Positions 33,730 through 42,729 are shown, counted from the stretch's first letter. The stretch: 61,717 bases of DNA from Xanthobacteraceae bacterium (GCA_029266425.1 JAQSWY010000027.1:1-61717); one strand, 5' to 3'. The notes: a model not told the origin generated them from the letters alone. Numbers and translations: made by a program.

Positions 33730-34830
33730 ATGAAACTATCTCTCTTCATGATGCCGATGCACAATATGAACAGATCCTACCCGCTGACGCTCGATGAAGA
33801 CATCGAACAGTTTACGCTCGCGGATGAACTCGGATTTGAAGAGGCGTGGGTCGGGGAGCACTATTCGTCCGATATCGAGCAGATATCTTCCCCGCTCGTC
33901 TTCCTTGCGTTCATGGCATCGCGAACCAAGCAGATAAAGCTCGGCACCGGCGTGCTCGCCTTGCCTTACTATCACCCGGCGCAGCTCGCCTCGCATGTGG
34001 CGCTGGTGGACCAGCTCACCAAGGGGCGCTTCATCTTCGGCATAGGCACCGGGGCGCTGGGGTCGGACATCGAGGTGCTCGGTCTAGAAGGCGCCAACCG
34101 CCAGGACATGATGCTCGACTCGATCGATCTCATAAAAAAGATCTGGACCAGTGATCCGCCCTATGACTTCAAGGGCAAGTTCTGGAACATCAAGATCACC
34201 GAGAATGTCTGGCCGGATCTCGGCGTCGGTCCATTGCCGAAGCCGCTCCAGCAGCCCTATCCGCCGATGGCGATCTCCGTCAGCAGTCCGAACTCCAGCT
34301 CGATGCGCGTCGCCGCGCAGCTCGATCTGATGCCGATCTCCGCCAACTTCGTTGCGTCGTGGGTCGTTAAGACCCATTGGGAGACCTATCTCGACGAGTG
34401 CCGCAAGCTCGGCAAGGTGGCGGACGGGAGCAAGTGGCGGGTGGCCCGCAGCATCTTCGTCGCCGAGACCGACAAGGGGGCCGAGGCCTATGTGCAGAAG
34501 CCGGGCGGCGCCTATGACTGGTATTACGACTACATGTTCCAGGTCTATTCCCGCATGAAGGCTCCCGGTTTGCTGGCTCCCAGGCCCGACACCCCGCCGG
34601 AGAGCATCACCCACCAGATGGTACGCGACAATTTCGTGATCTATGGCAGCCCCGATACGGTGACGCGCAAGCTGCTCGCCCTCAGGGACGAGGTCGGCCC
34701 GTTCGGAACGCTGATGATGACGGCCCATGACTGGTCGGACAAGGCGATCATGCGGCGTTCCATGGAATTGCTGGCCAATGACGTGATGCCGCGCGTCAAT
34801 GCCGAGCTGAACGCGACACAAGCGGCCTGA
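33730..34830 (+). CDS. LLM-class flavin-dependent monooxygenase
   Basis: 366 residues of the luciferase-like (LLM) TIM-barrel family: LADELGFEEAWVGEHYSSD near residue 35, TGVLALPYYHPAQLASHVALVDQLTKGRF, and the mid-protein GTGALGSDIEVLGL. Relatives include limonene monooxygenase LimB and bacterial luciferases, which use FMNH2 and O2. The flavin reductase needed to supply FMNH2 is encoded divergently (32884-33393). The ATG follows AGGAAG at good spacing; a long in-frame extension upstream runs through the sigma-54 promoter and is not coding. It is first in the operon LLM - ALO-type oxidase - ALDH. Substrate unknown. Confidence 0.87.
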   Translation: MKLSLFMMPMHNMNRSYPLTLDEDIEQFTLADELGFEEAWVGEHYSSDIEQISSPLVFLAFMASRTKQIKLGTGVLALPYYHPAQLASHVALVDQLTKGRFIFGIGTGALGSDIEVLGLEGANRQDMMLDSIDLIKKIWTSDPPYDFKGKFWNIKITENVWPDLGVGPLPKPLQQPYPPMAISVSSPNSSSMRVAAQLDLMPISANFVASWVVKTHWETYLDECRKLGKVADGSKWRVARSIFVAETDKGAEAYVQKPGGAYDWYYDYMFQVYSRMKAPGLLAPRPDTPPESITHQMVRDNFVIYGSPDTVTRKLLALRDEVGPFGTLMMTAHDWSDKAIMRRSMELLANDVMPRVNAELNATQAA

Positions 34831-34853
34831 AGCCGCGTGCTTCGGAGACTTCG

Positions 34854-36116
34854 ATGAGCGAACCGACTGTACTCGAGCCCGGCCGATTGTGGTGGAACTG
34901 GTTTGGCGAGCAGTATTTCGTCCCGCGCTACACGGTGCGTCCGCGCTCCGAGGGCGAGGTGCGGCAAGCGGTGCTGGAGGCGCGCAGGCTCGGCGTGCCG
35001 GTGCGGGCCAGCGGGGCGGGCCATTCCAATCCTGCGGTGGTGCCGACGCCCGGCGTGCACATCGATTTCGACGATTTCCGCCAGGTCGTCTCGGTCGACA
35101 AGGAGAAGCGGCAGGTCACGATCCAGCCCGGCATGCGGGTCCGGGAGGTCAGCCGCTATCTGCGCACGCAGGGCATGTCGCTCAACAATCAGGGCGACAT
35201 CGACACGCAGACCGCCATCGGTGCGATCATGACCGGCACGCACGGCGCCGGCGTGAGCCTGCCCTGCATGTCCAACCAGATGATCGCGGCGCGCATCGTC
35301 ACTGCCGACGGGGAGTTCCTCGACCTGTCGGCGGAGAAGGACGGGGAGCTGTTCCGCGCTTTCCGTTGCTCGATCGGCATGTTCGGCGTGGTGGTATCGC
35401 TGACCCTGCAGGCGGTGCCGTCCTACAATATCCACAAGAGATCGTGGAATGCCGATGTCGAGGATTGCCTGGGAGGGCTTCACCGGCGCCTCAACGACAA
35501 CCGGACATTCTGGTTCTTCTGGCTGCCGATCCGGGAGTCGGCGGATCTCTACGAGCTGCCGGGTGGCAACGTGCCGTCGACCGCCACGCGCGACCACGAT
35601 TTCTGCCACATGCGTACCTACAATGCGGTGCCGGTCGGCGAGGCGGCGCCGGTCCTGAAGGAAGGCGAGCAGTTCGACCACAGCTCGGTCATCTTCCCGA
35701 ACAGCTACATCCCGAACTTCCGCGAGATCGAATATGCGGTTCCGTTCGCGCGCTTCGAGGAGGCGTTCGCCGAGGTGCGCGATCTCTTCCAGACCAAATA
35801 CCCGACCGCGAAATACCCGGTCGAATGCCGGCCGGTGAAGGCCGACGATACCTATCTCAGCGCCTATGCCGAGCGCGACGGCTACGCGCTCTCGATTTCC
35901 GGCCCGATGGAACATGCGAGCTGGGCGATGCTGCAGGACTTCGACGAACTGCTCGACCGCTACGATGCGCGCCCGCACTGGGGCAAGCACCACTTCATGA
36001 CGCCGGTACGGCTGGAGCGCATCTACCCCCGCTATGACGCCTTCAAGAGGATCCGCCGCGAGATCGATCCCGACGGCGTGTTCCTGAACGATCATCTGCG
36101 CCCGCTGTTCGCCTGA
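34854..36116 (+). CDS. FAD-linked oxidase of the D-arabinono-1,4-lactone oxidase family
   Basis: 420 residues with a PCMH/VAO-type FAD domain (ASGAGHSN near residue 53; QTAIGAIMTGTHGAG about 119) and a C-terminal ALO domain. The latter ends with the family motif HWGKHH (about 377) and PDGVFLNDHLRPLF. Known relatives oxidise sugar lactones or alditols at a C-OH to H2O2 or a carrier. A sugar-lactone substrate would be odd here, next to an LLM monooxygenase and ALDH; it more likely oxidises a hydroxylated intermediate of this regulon's pathway. It starts 23 bp after the LLM stop. Confidence 0.85.
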   Translation: MSEPTVLEPGRLWWNWFGEQYFVPRYTVRPRSEGEVRQAVLEARRLGVPVRASGAGHSNPAVVPTPGVHIDFDDFRQVVSVDKEKRQVTIQPGMRVREVSRYLRTQGMSLNNQGDIDTQTAIGAIMTGTHGAGVSLPCMSNQMIAARIVTADGEFLDLSAEKDGELFRAFRCSIGMFGVVVSLTLQAVPSYNIHKRSWNADVEDCLGGLHRRLNDNRTFWFFWLPIRESADLYELPGGNVPSTATRDHDFCHMRTYNAVPVGEAAPVLKEGEQFDHSSVIFPNSYIPNFREIEYAVPFARFEEAFAEVRDLFQTKYPTAKYPVECRPVKADDTYLSAYAERDGYALSISGPMEHASWAMLQDFDELLDRYDARPHWGKHHFMTPVRLERIYPRYDAFKRIRREIDPDGVFLNDHLRPLFA

Positions 36117-36160
36117 GGCGACGCGAGACAGAGAGCGGCGCGAAACAAAGAGATGTCACG

Positions 36161-37654
36161 ATGAACACGACACTGAGCCTGCAAGGCCGTCCGGCGCTCG
36201 GCATCGGCGGAACGCAGAAGCTGCTGATCGACGGGCGTGAGGTGGATGCCCTGTCCGGCCAGGTGTTCGAAACCCGCAATCCCGCAACCGGCGAACTGCT
36301 CGCCCTCGTGGCCGAGGGCGGCGCGGAGGATATCGACCTTGCCGTCGCTGCCGCCCGCCGCGCCTTTGACGGCCCGTGGAGCCGCTTCACACCCTTCGAG
36401 CGTCAGGCGTGCCTGTTGAAGTTCGCCGATCTGGTGGAGGACCATTTCGAGGATCTCAGCCTGCTCGACGTCCTCGACATGGGTGCGCCGATCAGCTTCG
36501 CCCGCGCGCGGCGCCAGCGGGCGATTGGCCTGCTGCGCTTTTATGGCGGCATGTGCACCAGCATCCATGGCGAGACCCTGCCGAACTCGCTGCCGGGCAA
36601 TGTGTTCAGCTACACGCTGCGGGAGCCTGTCGGCGTGGTGGGTGCGATCACGCCGTGGAACGCGCCGCTGACCTCGACGATCTGGAAGATCGGGCCGGTG
36701 CTCGCCAGCGGCTGCACCATGGTGCTTAAGCCCGCCGAGGACGCGCCGCTGACCGCGCTTCAGCTCGGCCGGCTGGCGCTCGAGGCCGGCATCCCGCCGG
36801 GGGTGGTCAATATCGTGCCGGGCCGCGGCGAGGTCGCAGGCGCCGCGCTCGCTGCGCATATGGACGTCGACAAGGTGGCCTTCACCGGTTCCGACGCCAC
36901 CGGGCGCAAGGTGATCGAGGCGTCGAAGTCGAACATCAAGCGGGTGATGCTGGAACTCGGCGGCAAGTCCCCGGACATCGTCTTTGCCGATGCCGACCTC
37001 GATGACGCGGTCACCGGCGCCGGCATGGGCGTGTTCGCCAATAGCGGCCAGATCTGCAGCGCCGGCACGCGATTGCTGATCGAGCGCCCGATCTATGACG
37101 AGTTCGTCGCCCGTCTCTCCGAGTTCGCCAAGGGGCTGCGCGTCGGCAACGGCGCCGATCCGGCGACGCAGATCGGCCCGCTGGTCTCCGCCGCGCAGCT
37201 GGCACGGGTGACGGGCTATATCGATGTCGGCCTCGGTGAGGGCGCGCTCGCCACGGCCGGCGGCGGGCGCCTCACCGAGGGCGCCCTCGCCAAGGGGTAT
37301 TTCGTCGCGCCGACGGTGCTGTCCGGCGTCGATAACGGCATGCGCATCGCGCAGGAGGAGATTTTCGGCCCGGTCGCTTCGGCGATCCCGTTCGATACGG
37401 CACAGGAGGCCGCGGCGCTCGCCAATGCAACGCCGTTCGGACTTGGAGGCGGGGTGTGGACCGGCAGCGTGAAGAAAGCCCACTTCATGGCGAAGGCCAT
37501 CCGCACCGGCACGGTGTGGGTCAATTGCTACGGCCTGCTGGATCCGACCATCCCGTTCGGCGGCTACAAGGCCAGCGGATATGGCCGCGAATCCGGCCTG
37601 CAGCATGTCGACGAGTATCTGCAGACCAAGGCCGTGGTGATGCAGAACGGCTGA
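36161..37654 (+). CDS. NAD(P)-dependent aldehyde dehydrogenase
   Basis: 497 residues, the standard ALDH length. It has GAITPWNAPLTSTIWKIGP, KPAEDAPLTALQL, FTGSDATGR, the general-base glutamate in LELGGKSP (about 265), catalytic C299 in NSGQICSAG, and EEIFGPVASAIPF. It oxidises an aldehyde to a carboxylate. It is the third gene of the rightward sigma-54 operon, 44 bp after the ALO-type gene, and would finish the oxidation of an aldehyde made by the LLM, GMC or amine-oxidising enzymes. The precise substrate cannot be told. Confidence 0.93.
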   Translation: MNTTLSLQGRPALGIGGTQKLLIDGREVDALSGQVFETRNPATGELLALVAEGGAEDIDLAVAAARRAFDGPWSRFTPFERQACLLKFADLVEDHFEDLSLLDVLDMGAPISFARARRQRAIGLLRFYGGMCTSIHGETLPNSLPGNVFSYTLREPVGVVGAITPWNAPLTSTIWKIGPVLASGCTMVLKPAEDAPLTALQLGRLALEAGIPPGVVNIVPGRGEVAGAALAAHMDVDKVAFTGSDATGRKVIEASKSNIKRVMLELGGKSPDIVFADADLDDAVTGAGMGVFANSGQICSAGTRLLIERPIYDEFVARLSEFAKGLRVGNGADPATQIGPLVSAAQLARVTGYIDVGLGEGALATAGGGRLTEGALAKGYFVAPTVLSGVDNGMRIAQEEIFGPVASAIPFDTAQEAAALANATPFGLGGGVWTGSVKKAHFMAKAIRTGTVWVNCYGLLDPTIPFGGYKASGYGRESGLQHVDEYLQTKAVVMQNG

Positions 37655-37687
37655 GCACCGGGCGGGCGACCATCCGCGCTGGGTTCA

Positions 37688-37706
37688 CCGGGCGATTATC
37701 GCCCGG
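37688..37706 (+). terminator. Terminator-like hairpin after the ALDH gene
   Basis: CCGGGCGA-TTA-TCGCCCGG, 8-bp perfect arms and a 3-nt loop, 33 nt after the stop. A second weaker stem GCTCC/GGAGC follows at 37709-37726. There is no T run, so it may act as a barrier with Rho. Confidence 0.55.
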
Positions 37707-37828
37707 ATGCTCCTCCGGAGTGGAGCGGCTGTGAACGCAATTCCCGAGGCGAAAAGATCAAGCGGAACGGTTCAACCGAGATTCCGGATTTATTTGTCGT
37801 TGTGCCCGCAGCCAAGGTCACAGTACGG

Positions 37829-37920
37829 TTCGGGACAATTGTTCCGAATGATATAAGCGATTTCCTACTGTCATAGTGGTGCTTGTCTTGACAATGCGAG
37901 GTTAGTACGACGTCGTGCTA
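37829..37920. promoter_or_regulatory. Three palindromes upstream of the double-barrel protein gene
   Basis: In the AT-richer gap before 37943 there are three dyads. One is a near-perfect 20-bp palindrome running TTCGGGACAA then TTGTTCCGAA (37829-37848). The second is TTGTC-TT-GACAA (37883-37894), overlapping a TTGACA -35-like box at 37888. The third is TAGTACGAC-GTCGTGCTA (37903-37920, one mismatch pair). Such clustering suggests repressor sites. No regulator gene lies in the adjoining region, so the binder would be encoded elsewhere. Confidence 0.5.
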
Positions 37921-37942
37921 CCGATCAAGCTGGGGTGCCGCG

Positions 37943-38611
37943 ATGATGGGTAAGGGCAAGTCGATACTGTTCTCGGAAATGACTCCGGGGCCTGACTTTG
38001 AGGCGGAGTTCAACTCCTGGTATGACACCGTGCACATTCCCGAGCGGATGGCCTGCCCCGGCTTCGTCAGCGGGCAGCGCTATCGTCGGCATGAAGGAGC
38101 CGGTTATCTGGCTGTGTACGAGATGGACGATCTCGGCGCGATGGACACGGAGGCCTACACCAAGGTCAAGACCCAGCCGTCCGAGCAAAGCGCGTGGATG
38201 CTGAAGAACGTCACCGGATTCAGCCGATATCTTGCGAATGAGACCTCGGTACGCGCCAGGGGCAATGTCGATTCCGAGGTAGATGCCACGGTGCTTTACG
38301 CCGTCGCGTTCAACGTGCCGGCGGAGGCCGCCGAGGACTTCGACGGCTGGTACGAGCAGGATCATGTGCCCCTGCTGATGGAGGAGCCCAAGTGGCTCAT
38401 GGTTCGACGCCTCCGCGTCGCGGACGGCGTTCCCGAGACTTACACGCATCTCGCATTGCATTATCTTGCGGATGCAGAAGCTTTGAACTCGCCGGCCCGC
38501 GAGAAGGCGCATGAAACACCATGGCGCGCACGCATCTCCCGGGAGCCTTGGTTCAAGGGAACCTACATGGTGTTTGACCGGATGGGGCAGCGTCAGCACG
38601 CGAAAGCGTGA
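37943..38611 (+). CDS. Tandem dimeric alpha-beta-barrel protein of unknown function
   Basis: 222 residues made of two related halves. Each has a segment of the type F-x-x-WY-x-x-x-H-[IV]-P: FNSWYDTVHIPERM near residue 24 and FDGWYEQDHVPLLM near 134, followed by strands. This is the pattern of EthD/ABM/DUF4286-like ferredoxin-fold barrels that normally dimerise; here the two barrels are fused. Family members include small oxygenases and degradation helper proteins, many without assigned activity. No operon partner follows on this strand; the next gene is convergent. It opens the lower-GC region. Confidence 0.65.
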   Translation: MMGKGKSILFSEMTPGPDFEAEFNSWYDTVHIPERMACPGFVSGQRYRRHEGAGYLAVYEMDDLGAMDTEAYTKVKTQPSEQSAWMLKNVTGFSRYLANETSVRARGNVDSEVDATVLYAVAFNVPAEAAEDFDGWYEQDHVPLLMEEPKWLMVRRLRVADGVPETYTHLALHYLADAEALNSPAREKAHETPWRARISREPWFKGTYMVFDRMGQRQHAKA

Positions 38612-38650
38612 CGGATGGGGGCGCCGGCACCGCTGACACCGGGAGCGCAA

Positions 38651-38698
38651 GCCTCCGGCACGATCGCAGGAGTTCTGCTCATGCGATCATGCCGAGGC
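38651..38698. terminator. Long hairpin between convergent genes
   Basis: The arms GCCTCCGGCACGATCGCA (38651-38668) and TGCGATCATGCCGAGGC (38682-38698) pair with one mismatch and one bulge around a 13-nt loop. The position between two convergent genes suits a bidirectional terminator. Confidence 0.65.
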
Positions 38699-38740
38699 GG
38701 CAGCGGCGCCCTGTCAAACCAGGCGCGTTTCGATGACGTA

Positions 38741-39421
38741 CTATACCTTCAGCAGAGCGACCACGTCATCTGTCGACACGACGTCGGCGAAGGTAAGCAT
38801 CATATTGTTCAACGTAATATTGTGCTCGAAGTCCGTATGTGTCGCCGTCCCATCCGATACGAACAAGACCTTGTAATTCAGCATCATCGCATCGCGCGCC
38901 GTCGACTCGCAGCAAATGTTGGTAGCGCAGCCGGTTATGATGACGGTATCTACATTACGAGCACGAAGGCGCTCGTGGAGATCTGATGATCCGTCGACAA
39001 AGGCACCAAATCTGAATTTATTGATGCGCATATCCCCGGATTCAACGTCGATATCCGGATGTAGCGCGTGGCCGGGTTGTCCGACCATGAAAGTCGAGTA
39101 CATCCCCTCGCGCTTATCGGACGTCCAGAACGAATCGAACCAGTTGGACCAGCTGTTCTTGCTCTCTTCGCTGATCGAGTTCTGAACGAGCACATTGAGG
39201 GCGCCCGCCTTTCGACAGGCTGCGCTTATCCTGTTCACGTTCGGAATGATCGCCGCGGCCGGCGCGATCTCGGCTGGCGCTCCGGCGGTCATGAAGCCGA
39301 CCTGCATATCAATCACCAGATGGGCCGTCCGCTTGGGGTCGATGTCCTCGAACAAGCGGAGCCGGCCGCGCCGTTGAAGAGCAATCTGCACGATGTCGTC
39401 TTCGAGCTTTATTTGGTGCAC
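38741..39421 (-). CDS. Isochorismatase-like cysteine hydrolase
   Basis: About 226 residues with the triad of the isochorismatase/nicotinamidase family: D38 (LVIDMQ), K135 (INKFRFGAF) and C170 (GCATNICCESTARDA). Family members hydrolyse amides, carbamoyl groups or vinyl ethers. The GTG start at 39421 has TTGGAG six bases upstream. An upstream open frame reaches into the sulfatase gene and shows no family similarity. It lies 79 bp after the sulfatase stop on the same strand, so the two may be cotranscribed. N-carbamoylsarcosine amidase-like enzymes are the nearest general form; the substrate is open. Confidence 0.8.
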   Translation of the reverse strand: MHQIKLEDDIVQIALQRRGRLRLFEDIDPKRTAHLVIDMQVGFMTAGAPAEIAPAAAIIPNVNRISAACRKAGALNVLVQNSISEESKNSWSNWFDSFWTSDKREGMYSTFMVGQPGHALHPDIDVESGDMRINKFRFGAFVDGSSDLHERLRARNVDTVIITGCATNICCESTARDAMMLNYKVLFVSDGTATHTDFEHNITLNNMMLTFADVVSTDDVVALLKV

Positions 39422-39500
39422 GTTGGGCTCCAATCGTGTCGGCCAATCGATTACAGACGGTCCAAGCGTTCCGCTTGTCGTAACGTGGGGATGTGGAAAG

Positions 39501-41291
39501 CTATCGCTCGCTCGCGGGCGGAAACACCCACTTGCCATCCTTGAACGGCAGGAAGCTGCCATCGTCCACACCCACCTCGGCGGCGATCAGGCCGTTCAGC
39601 TTGGCATTGAGAGAGAGGATGAGGTCACCCGATGCCTCTCCCTTCATCGCGAGATTATTCACCTCGTCCGGGTCGTTCTGCAGGTCATAGACCTCAAGAT
39701 CGTTCATGCTCGTCAACTCCTCCCATGTGGTGGGAGTGTTGAAGCCCTGCGGCGCGAAATAGCGTGAAAAGCGATAGCGACCATCGAACACGCTGCGGAT
39801 GGCGCAGCGCAGATGGAAGTCCGGCGGCTGCTTCTCCATGGCGGCGATGCGCTGGGCAAGCGGAACCGAATTGTCGGATTTCACGTCGAAATGTGCGGCC
39901 CACCGCGCATCCTGATAACTCAGCATGTTGTAGCAAAACAGCGCCCCCGGCCTCAACGTGTCCGCCTCGGCGGCGCCGGGAGTGGTAAGCAGAGCTGAGA
40001 AATCATGTCCGGGCAAGCCGTCCTTGGCCTGCTTCAGCTTGTCCGGTGCCGCCCCGGTAAGCGCGAGAATCGTGGGGGTCAGATCCACCTGCGAGGTCAC
40101 GGCGTTGCAGGAAACTCCGCCAGGATAAGCCGGGTGGACGATCATCAGCGGCAGGTGGTTTTGCTGGCGATACGTGGAGTTGCCTTTGCCACGCATCTGG
40201 TGATGCCCGCCCAACTCGCCGTGGTCGGCGGTGAACACAATTATCGTGTCGTCCGACATGCCATTGGCCTTGATGGCCTCCAGCACACGATGAACCTGTA
40301 GATCGCAATCGCGTATACAATTGAAGTAATAATTCTGAAGCACTCTCCAGCGACGATCCTCGTCGGGCCACTGGCCGACAAGATAATCCATGACTTCCTG
40401 ATAGATATGCTGCGCCTTGGGGCGACCGGGGGCGTCGAACGCCTGTGTGCGCGTGGATGGCAGGGGCACATCCCAGGTCGCGGCGTACAGGTCATTTGCC
40501 GGCGGGCGAGCGATGGGCATGGATGACCGCTTGCCCTGCACAGTCTGCCCCGGCAGATCCGAATTGATGTACATCACGTCATGCGGATTGACGAAGTTGA
40601 CGGCGAGGTACCAGGGCTTTCCGGCAGCCTTCAGCTCCTGCCCTCTGGTCCGCAGCCAGCGGGTCACGAAGGCCGTGGTCGTGTCATCGTAATTATAGCC
40701 GCCGAGCGTGCTGTCATTGATGTCGCCGACGCCGAAAAAGTCGTCGAAGCCATAGCTTTCGATGATCTCGCGGTATTGCGCGAACGGCGCATCAATAGCT
40801 TCGCTCACTTGATCGAGATTGATGGAGAGATGCCACTTTCCCTGGTACGCGGCGTGATAGCCGAGCTGGGCGAGGCGGTGGCCTACCGTCTTCACGTCTG
40901 TCGACATGTCCGGCTGCCACAGGGCGTTAGCGTTGTCGAACACACCGGTGTGGGGAATGTGTTGCCCGGTGTAGAGCGTCGAGCGGGCCGGCGAGCAGAC
41001 GCAGGACGCGGCCTGATGATTGTTGAAGGTGATGCCGTTGGCCTTGATCCATTCGCGGCCCGGTACCGGAAACGGCCATGCGTCGAAGAAGTGCTCCTGA
41101 TCCACCAGGATGAACAGGATGTTATAGCCACCGGGTGGGGCGTCGGGTGCTTTGATGGGGGATGGTGCCCGGGAAGGCATGTTTCCCGCCTCTGCCATCT
41201 TCGGCAGCAGGCTAGCTCCTACTAGAGCGGCACCGGAAGTGAAAAGCTCCCGGCGGGACGCAACAAGCTTATTCTCAGGCTGCTTTTCCAC
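39501..41291 (-). CDS. Tat-exported type I sulfatase
   Basis: About 596 residues. The sulfatase signature CSPARSTLYTG carries the formylglycine cysteine at about C99. Metal-site regions NILFILVDQEHF near 57 and FTADHGELGGHH mid-protein complete the alkaline-phosphatase fold. ASRRELFTSGAALVGASLLP (RR at 13-14) is a Tat signal, so it acts in the periplasm. The GTG start at 41291 follows a GGGGGGAT site; a TTG further upstream (41348) would place a perfect palindrome inside the coding region and is less likely. Substrate unknown: aryl or alkyl sulfate, or a phosphonate monoester. It is divergent from the amidohydrolase gene. Confidence 0.87.
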   Translation of the reverse strand: MEKQPENKLVASRRELFTSGAALVGASLLPKMAEAGNMPSRAPSPIKAPDAPPGGYNILFILVDQEHFFDAWPFPVPGREWIKANGITFNNHQAASCVCSPARSTLYTGQHIPHTGVFDNANALWQPDMSTDVKTVGHRLAQLGYHAAYQGKWHLSINLDQVSEAIDAPFAQYREIIESYGFDDFFGVGDINDSTLGGYNYDDTTTAFVTRWLRTRGQELKAAGKPWYLAVNFVNPHDVMYINSDLPGQTVQGKRSSMPIARPPANDLYAATWDVPLPSTRTQAFDAPGRPKAQHIYQEVMDYLVGQWPDEDRRWRVLQNYYFNCIRDCDLQVHRVLEAIKANGMSDDTIIVFTADHGELGGHHQMRGKGNSTYRQQNHLPLMIVHPAYPGGVSCNAVTSQVDLTPTILALTGAAPDKLKQAKDGLPGHDFSALLTTPGAAEADTLRPGALFCYNMLSYQDARWAAHFDVKSDNSVPLAQRIAAMEKQPPDFHLRCAIRSVFDGRYRFSRYFAPQGFNTPTTWEELTSMNDLEVYDLQNDPDEVNNLAMKGEASGDLILSLNAKLNGLIAAEVGVDDGSFLPFKDGKWVFPPASER

Positions 41292-41329
41292 TTTATCCCC
41301 CCAAACACTGCTTTGAGAATTATTAGGTT

Positions 41330-41404
41330 GGAAAATTTTCCTCGACAAGGGAAACAGTCATAATGAAGCCAGATCTCGAAACGCGCATACGTGAAGAGCT
41401 CTTC
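41330..41404. promoter_or_regulatory. Two perfect 12-bp palindromes between sulfatase and amidohydrolase
   Basis: GGAAAATTTTCC (41330-41341) and GAAGAGCTCTTC (41393-41404) lie in the 269-bp divergent gap 41292-41560, which is otherwise featureless. The first sits about 40 bp upstream of the sulfatase start. Either could be an operator. Confidence 0.45.
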
Positions 41405-41560
41405 CGCCGCTGGCTCCCATCAGCGTCGGTCCACCGCGAAGTCCGGGAAGTAGTTTCCAGAGGAAATAAACGCGTCCAGGTCATCCCGTAGGAGCCCACT
41501 TCTCATCGATCTTCTGCCACTGTAAGTTCCCAAAGCTTAGCCCAGCACTGTGGAGCCGTC

Positions 41561-42520
41561 GTGAAAAAAATCGCCCTTGAGGAGCACTTCATCACGCCGG
41601 GGCTCGAGCCCCACATGCGGGCAGCGATGCCAAAACTGTCGGCGGAAAGCGCCGACCACCTTACTCAGCTTATGATGGACTTTGGTGAACGCAGGCTCAC
41701 GGCCATGGACACGGCCGGCGTTGATATTGCGGTTTTATCGATTTCCGGGCCCGGGGTGCAGGCCGAGCCTGATCCGGCGGTGGCTGTGAGACTTGCCCGC
41801 GACGCCAATGACAGGCTCGCCGCAGAGATCGAAAAGCAGCCGGCCCGATATCGCGGTTTCGCCCACCTGCCTATGCAGGACGTGCCGGCGGCGATCGCGG
41901 AGCTTGAGCGTTGCGTAAGCGAGCTCGGCTTTGTCGGCTCGATGGTCAATGGCCACACCCACGGAGTCTATCTGGATGACCCGAGATACGACCCGTTCTG
42001 GGATCGCATGCAGGCGCTCGACGTGCCGCTCTACCTGCACCCGACAGATTCCTTCGTGCTGCCTTATGTGCTCGAGGGCGCGCCGGAGCTGCTAAAGCCG
42101 ACCTGGGAGTGGAATTTCGAGACGTCCTCCCATTTTCTGCGGCTGCTCTTCTCGGGCGTGTTCGACCGCTTCCCCAAGCTCAAGATCATCCTTGGGCATA
42201 TGGGCGAGACGATGCCCTATCATCTGTGGCGCTTCGACAGCCGCGCTGCACTCATCATAGGCAAGCGCCCCCTTGAGGAGGTGCCCTCATTTTACCTGAA
42301 GCGGAACCTGTTCGTGACTACGTCCGGCCAGTTCGACAATGTTCCGTTGATTGCGGCTCTCTCTGCCCTCGGGACCGACAGGGTTCTGTTCTCCATCGAC
42401 TATCCGTACGAGGATTCGGCCACAGCCGGCCGCTTCTTCGACGCCGCGCCAATCGACGACACGACGCGCGAAAAGCTTGCTCGCCTTAATGCCATCTCGG
42501 TCATGAACATCAGGATTTGA
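41561..42520 (+). CDS. Amidohydrolase-family decarboxylase, gamma-resorcylate decarboxylase-like
   Basis: 319 residues closely patterned on gamma-resorcylate (2,6-dihydroxybenzoate) decarboxylase and the ACMSD clan. The metal ligands map to E7 and H9 (LEEHF), H160 (YLHP), H213 with E216 (LGHMGE) and D280 (FSIDYPYE). RLTAMDTAGVDIAVLSISGPGVQAEPD matches the family's N-terminal region. These enzymes reversibly decarboxylate hydroxybenzoates without an organic cofactor. The GTG start has a GGAG upstream and the protein begins KKIALEEHF as expected. It is divergent from the sulfatase and convergent with ubiX. A benzoate-type acid is the likely substrate; the exact one is unknown. Confidence 0.85.
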   Translation: MKKIALEEHFITPGLEPHMRAAMPKLSAESADHLTQLMMDFGERRLTAMDTAGVDIAVLSISGPGVQAEPDPAVAVRLARDANDRLAAEIEKQPARYRGFAHLPMQDVPAAIAELERCVSELGFVGSMVNGHTHGVYLDDPRYDPFWDRMQALDVPLYLHPTDSFVLPYVLEGAPELLKPTWEWNFETSSHFLRLLFSGVFDRFPKLKIILGHMGETMPYHLWRFDSRAALIIGKRPLEEVPSFYLKRNLFVTTSGQFDNVPLIAALSALGTDRVLFSIDYPYEDSATAGRFFDAAPIDDTTREKLARLNAISVMNIRI

Positions 42521-42564
42521 GAAGCCAGCGGACGTGTGGGGACACCAACCGCGGCTCGTATCGA

Positions 42565-42641
42565 CTGACCGGCGCCTTGCGCCGGTCAGAGCACACGGAA
42601 ATCTGCTGCTTGGTGCCGGCCATCGAGCGGTTGCCGGCACC
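42565..42641. terminator. Two strong hairpins between convergent amidohydrolase and ubiX
   Basis: CTGACCGGCGC-CTT-GCGCCGGTCAG (42565-42589) has perfect 11-bp arms. GGTGCCGGC/GCCGGCACC (42612-42620 and 42633-42641) has perfect 9-bp arms around a 12-nt loop. Their place between two gene ends suits bidirectional termination. Confidence 0.7.
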
Positions 42642-42729
42642 CTGACCCGTTCTCGACTGGGAAACATTCGATCAGCGGCAGGGCTTGTCTTGCCCGATCT
42701 TTGATCCTGCGCCCTGACACCAACAGCAG

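Noticed and set aside
41292..41348. TTG start of the sulfatase at 41348
   Set aside because: It would include the palindrome GGAAAATTTTCC in coding sequence and has no ribosome site; GTG at 41291 has one.
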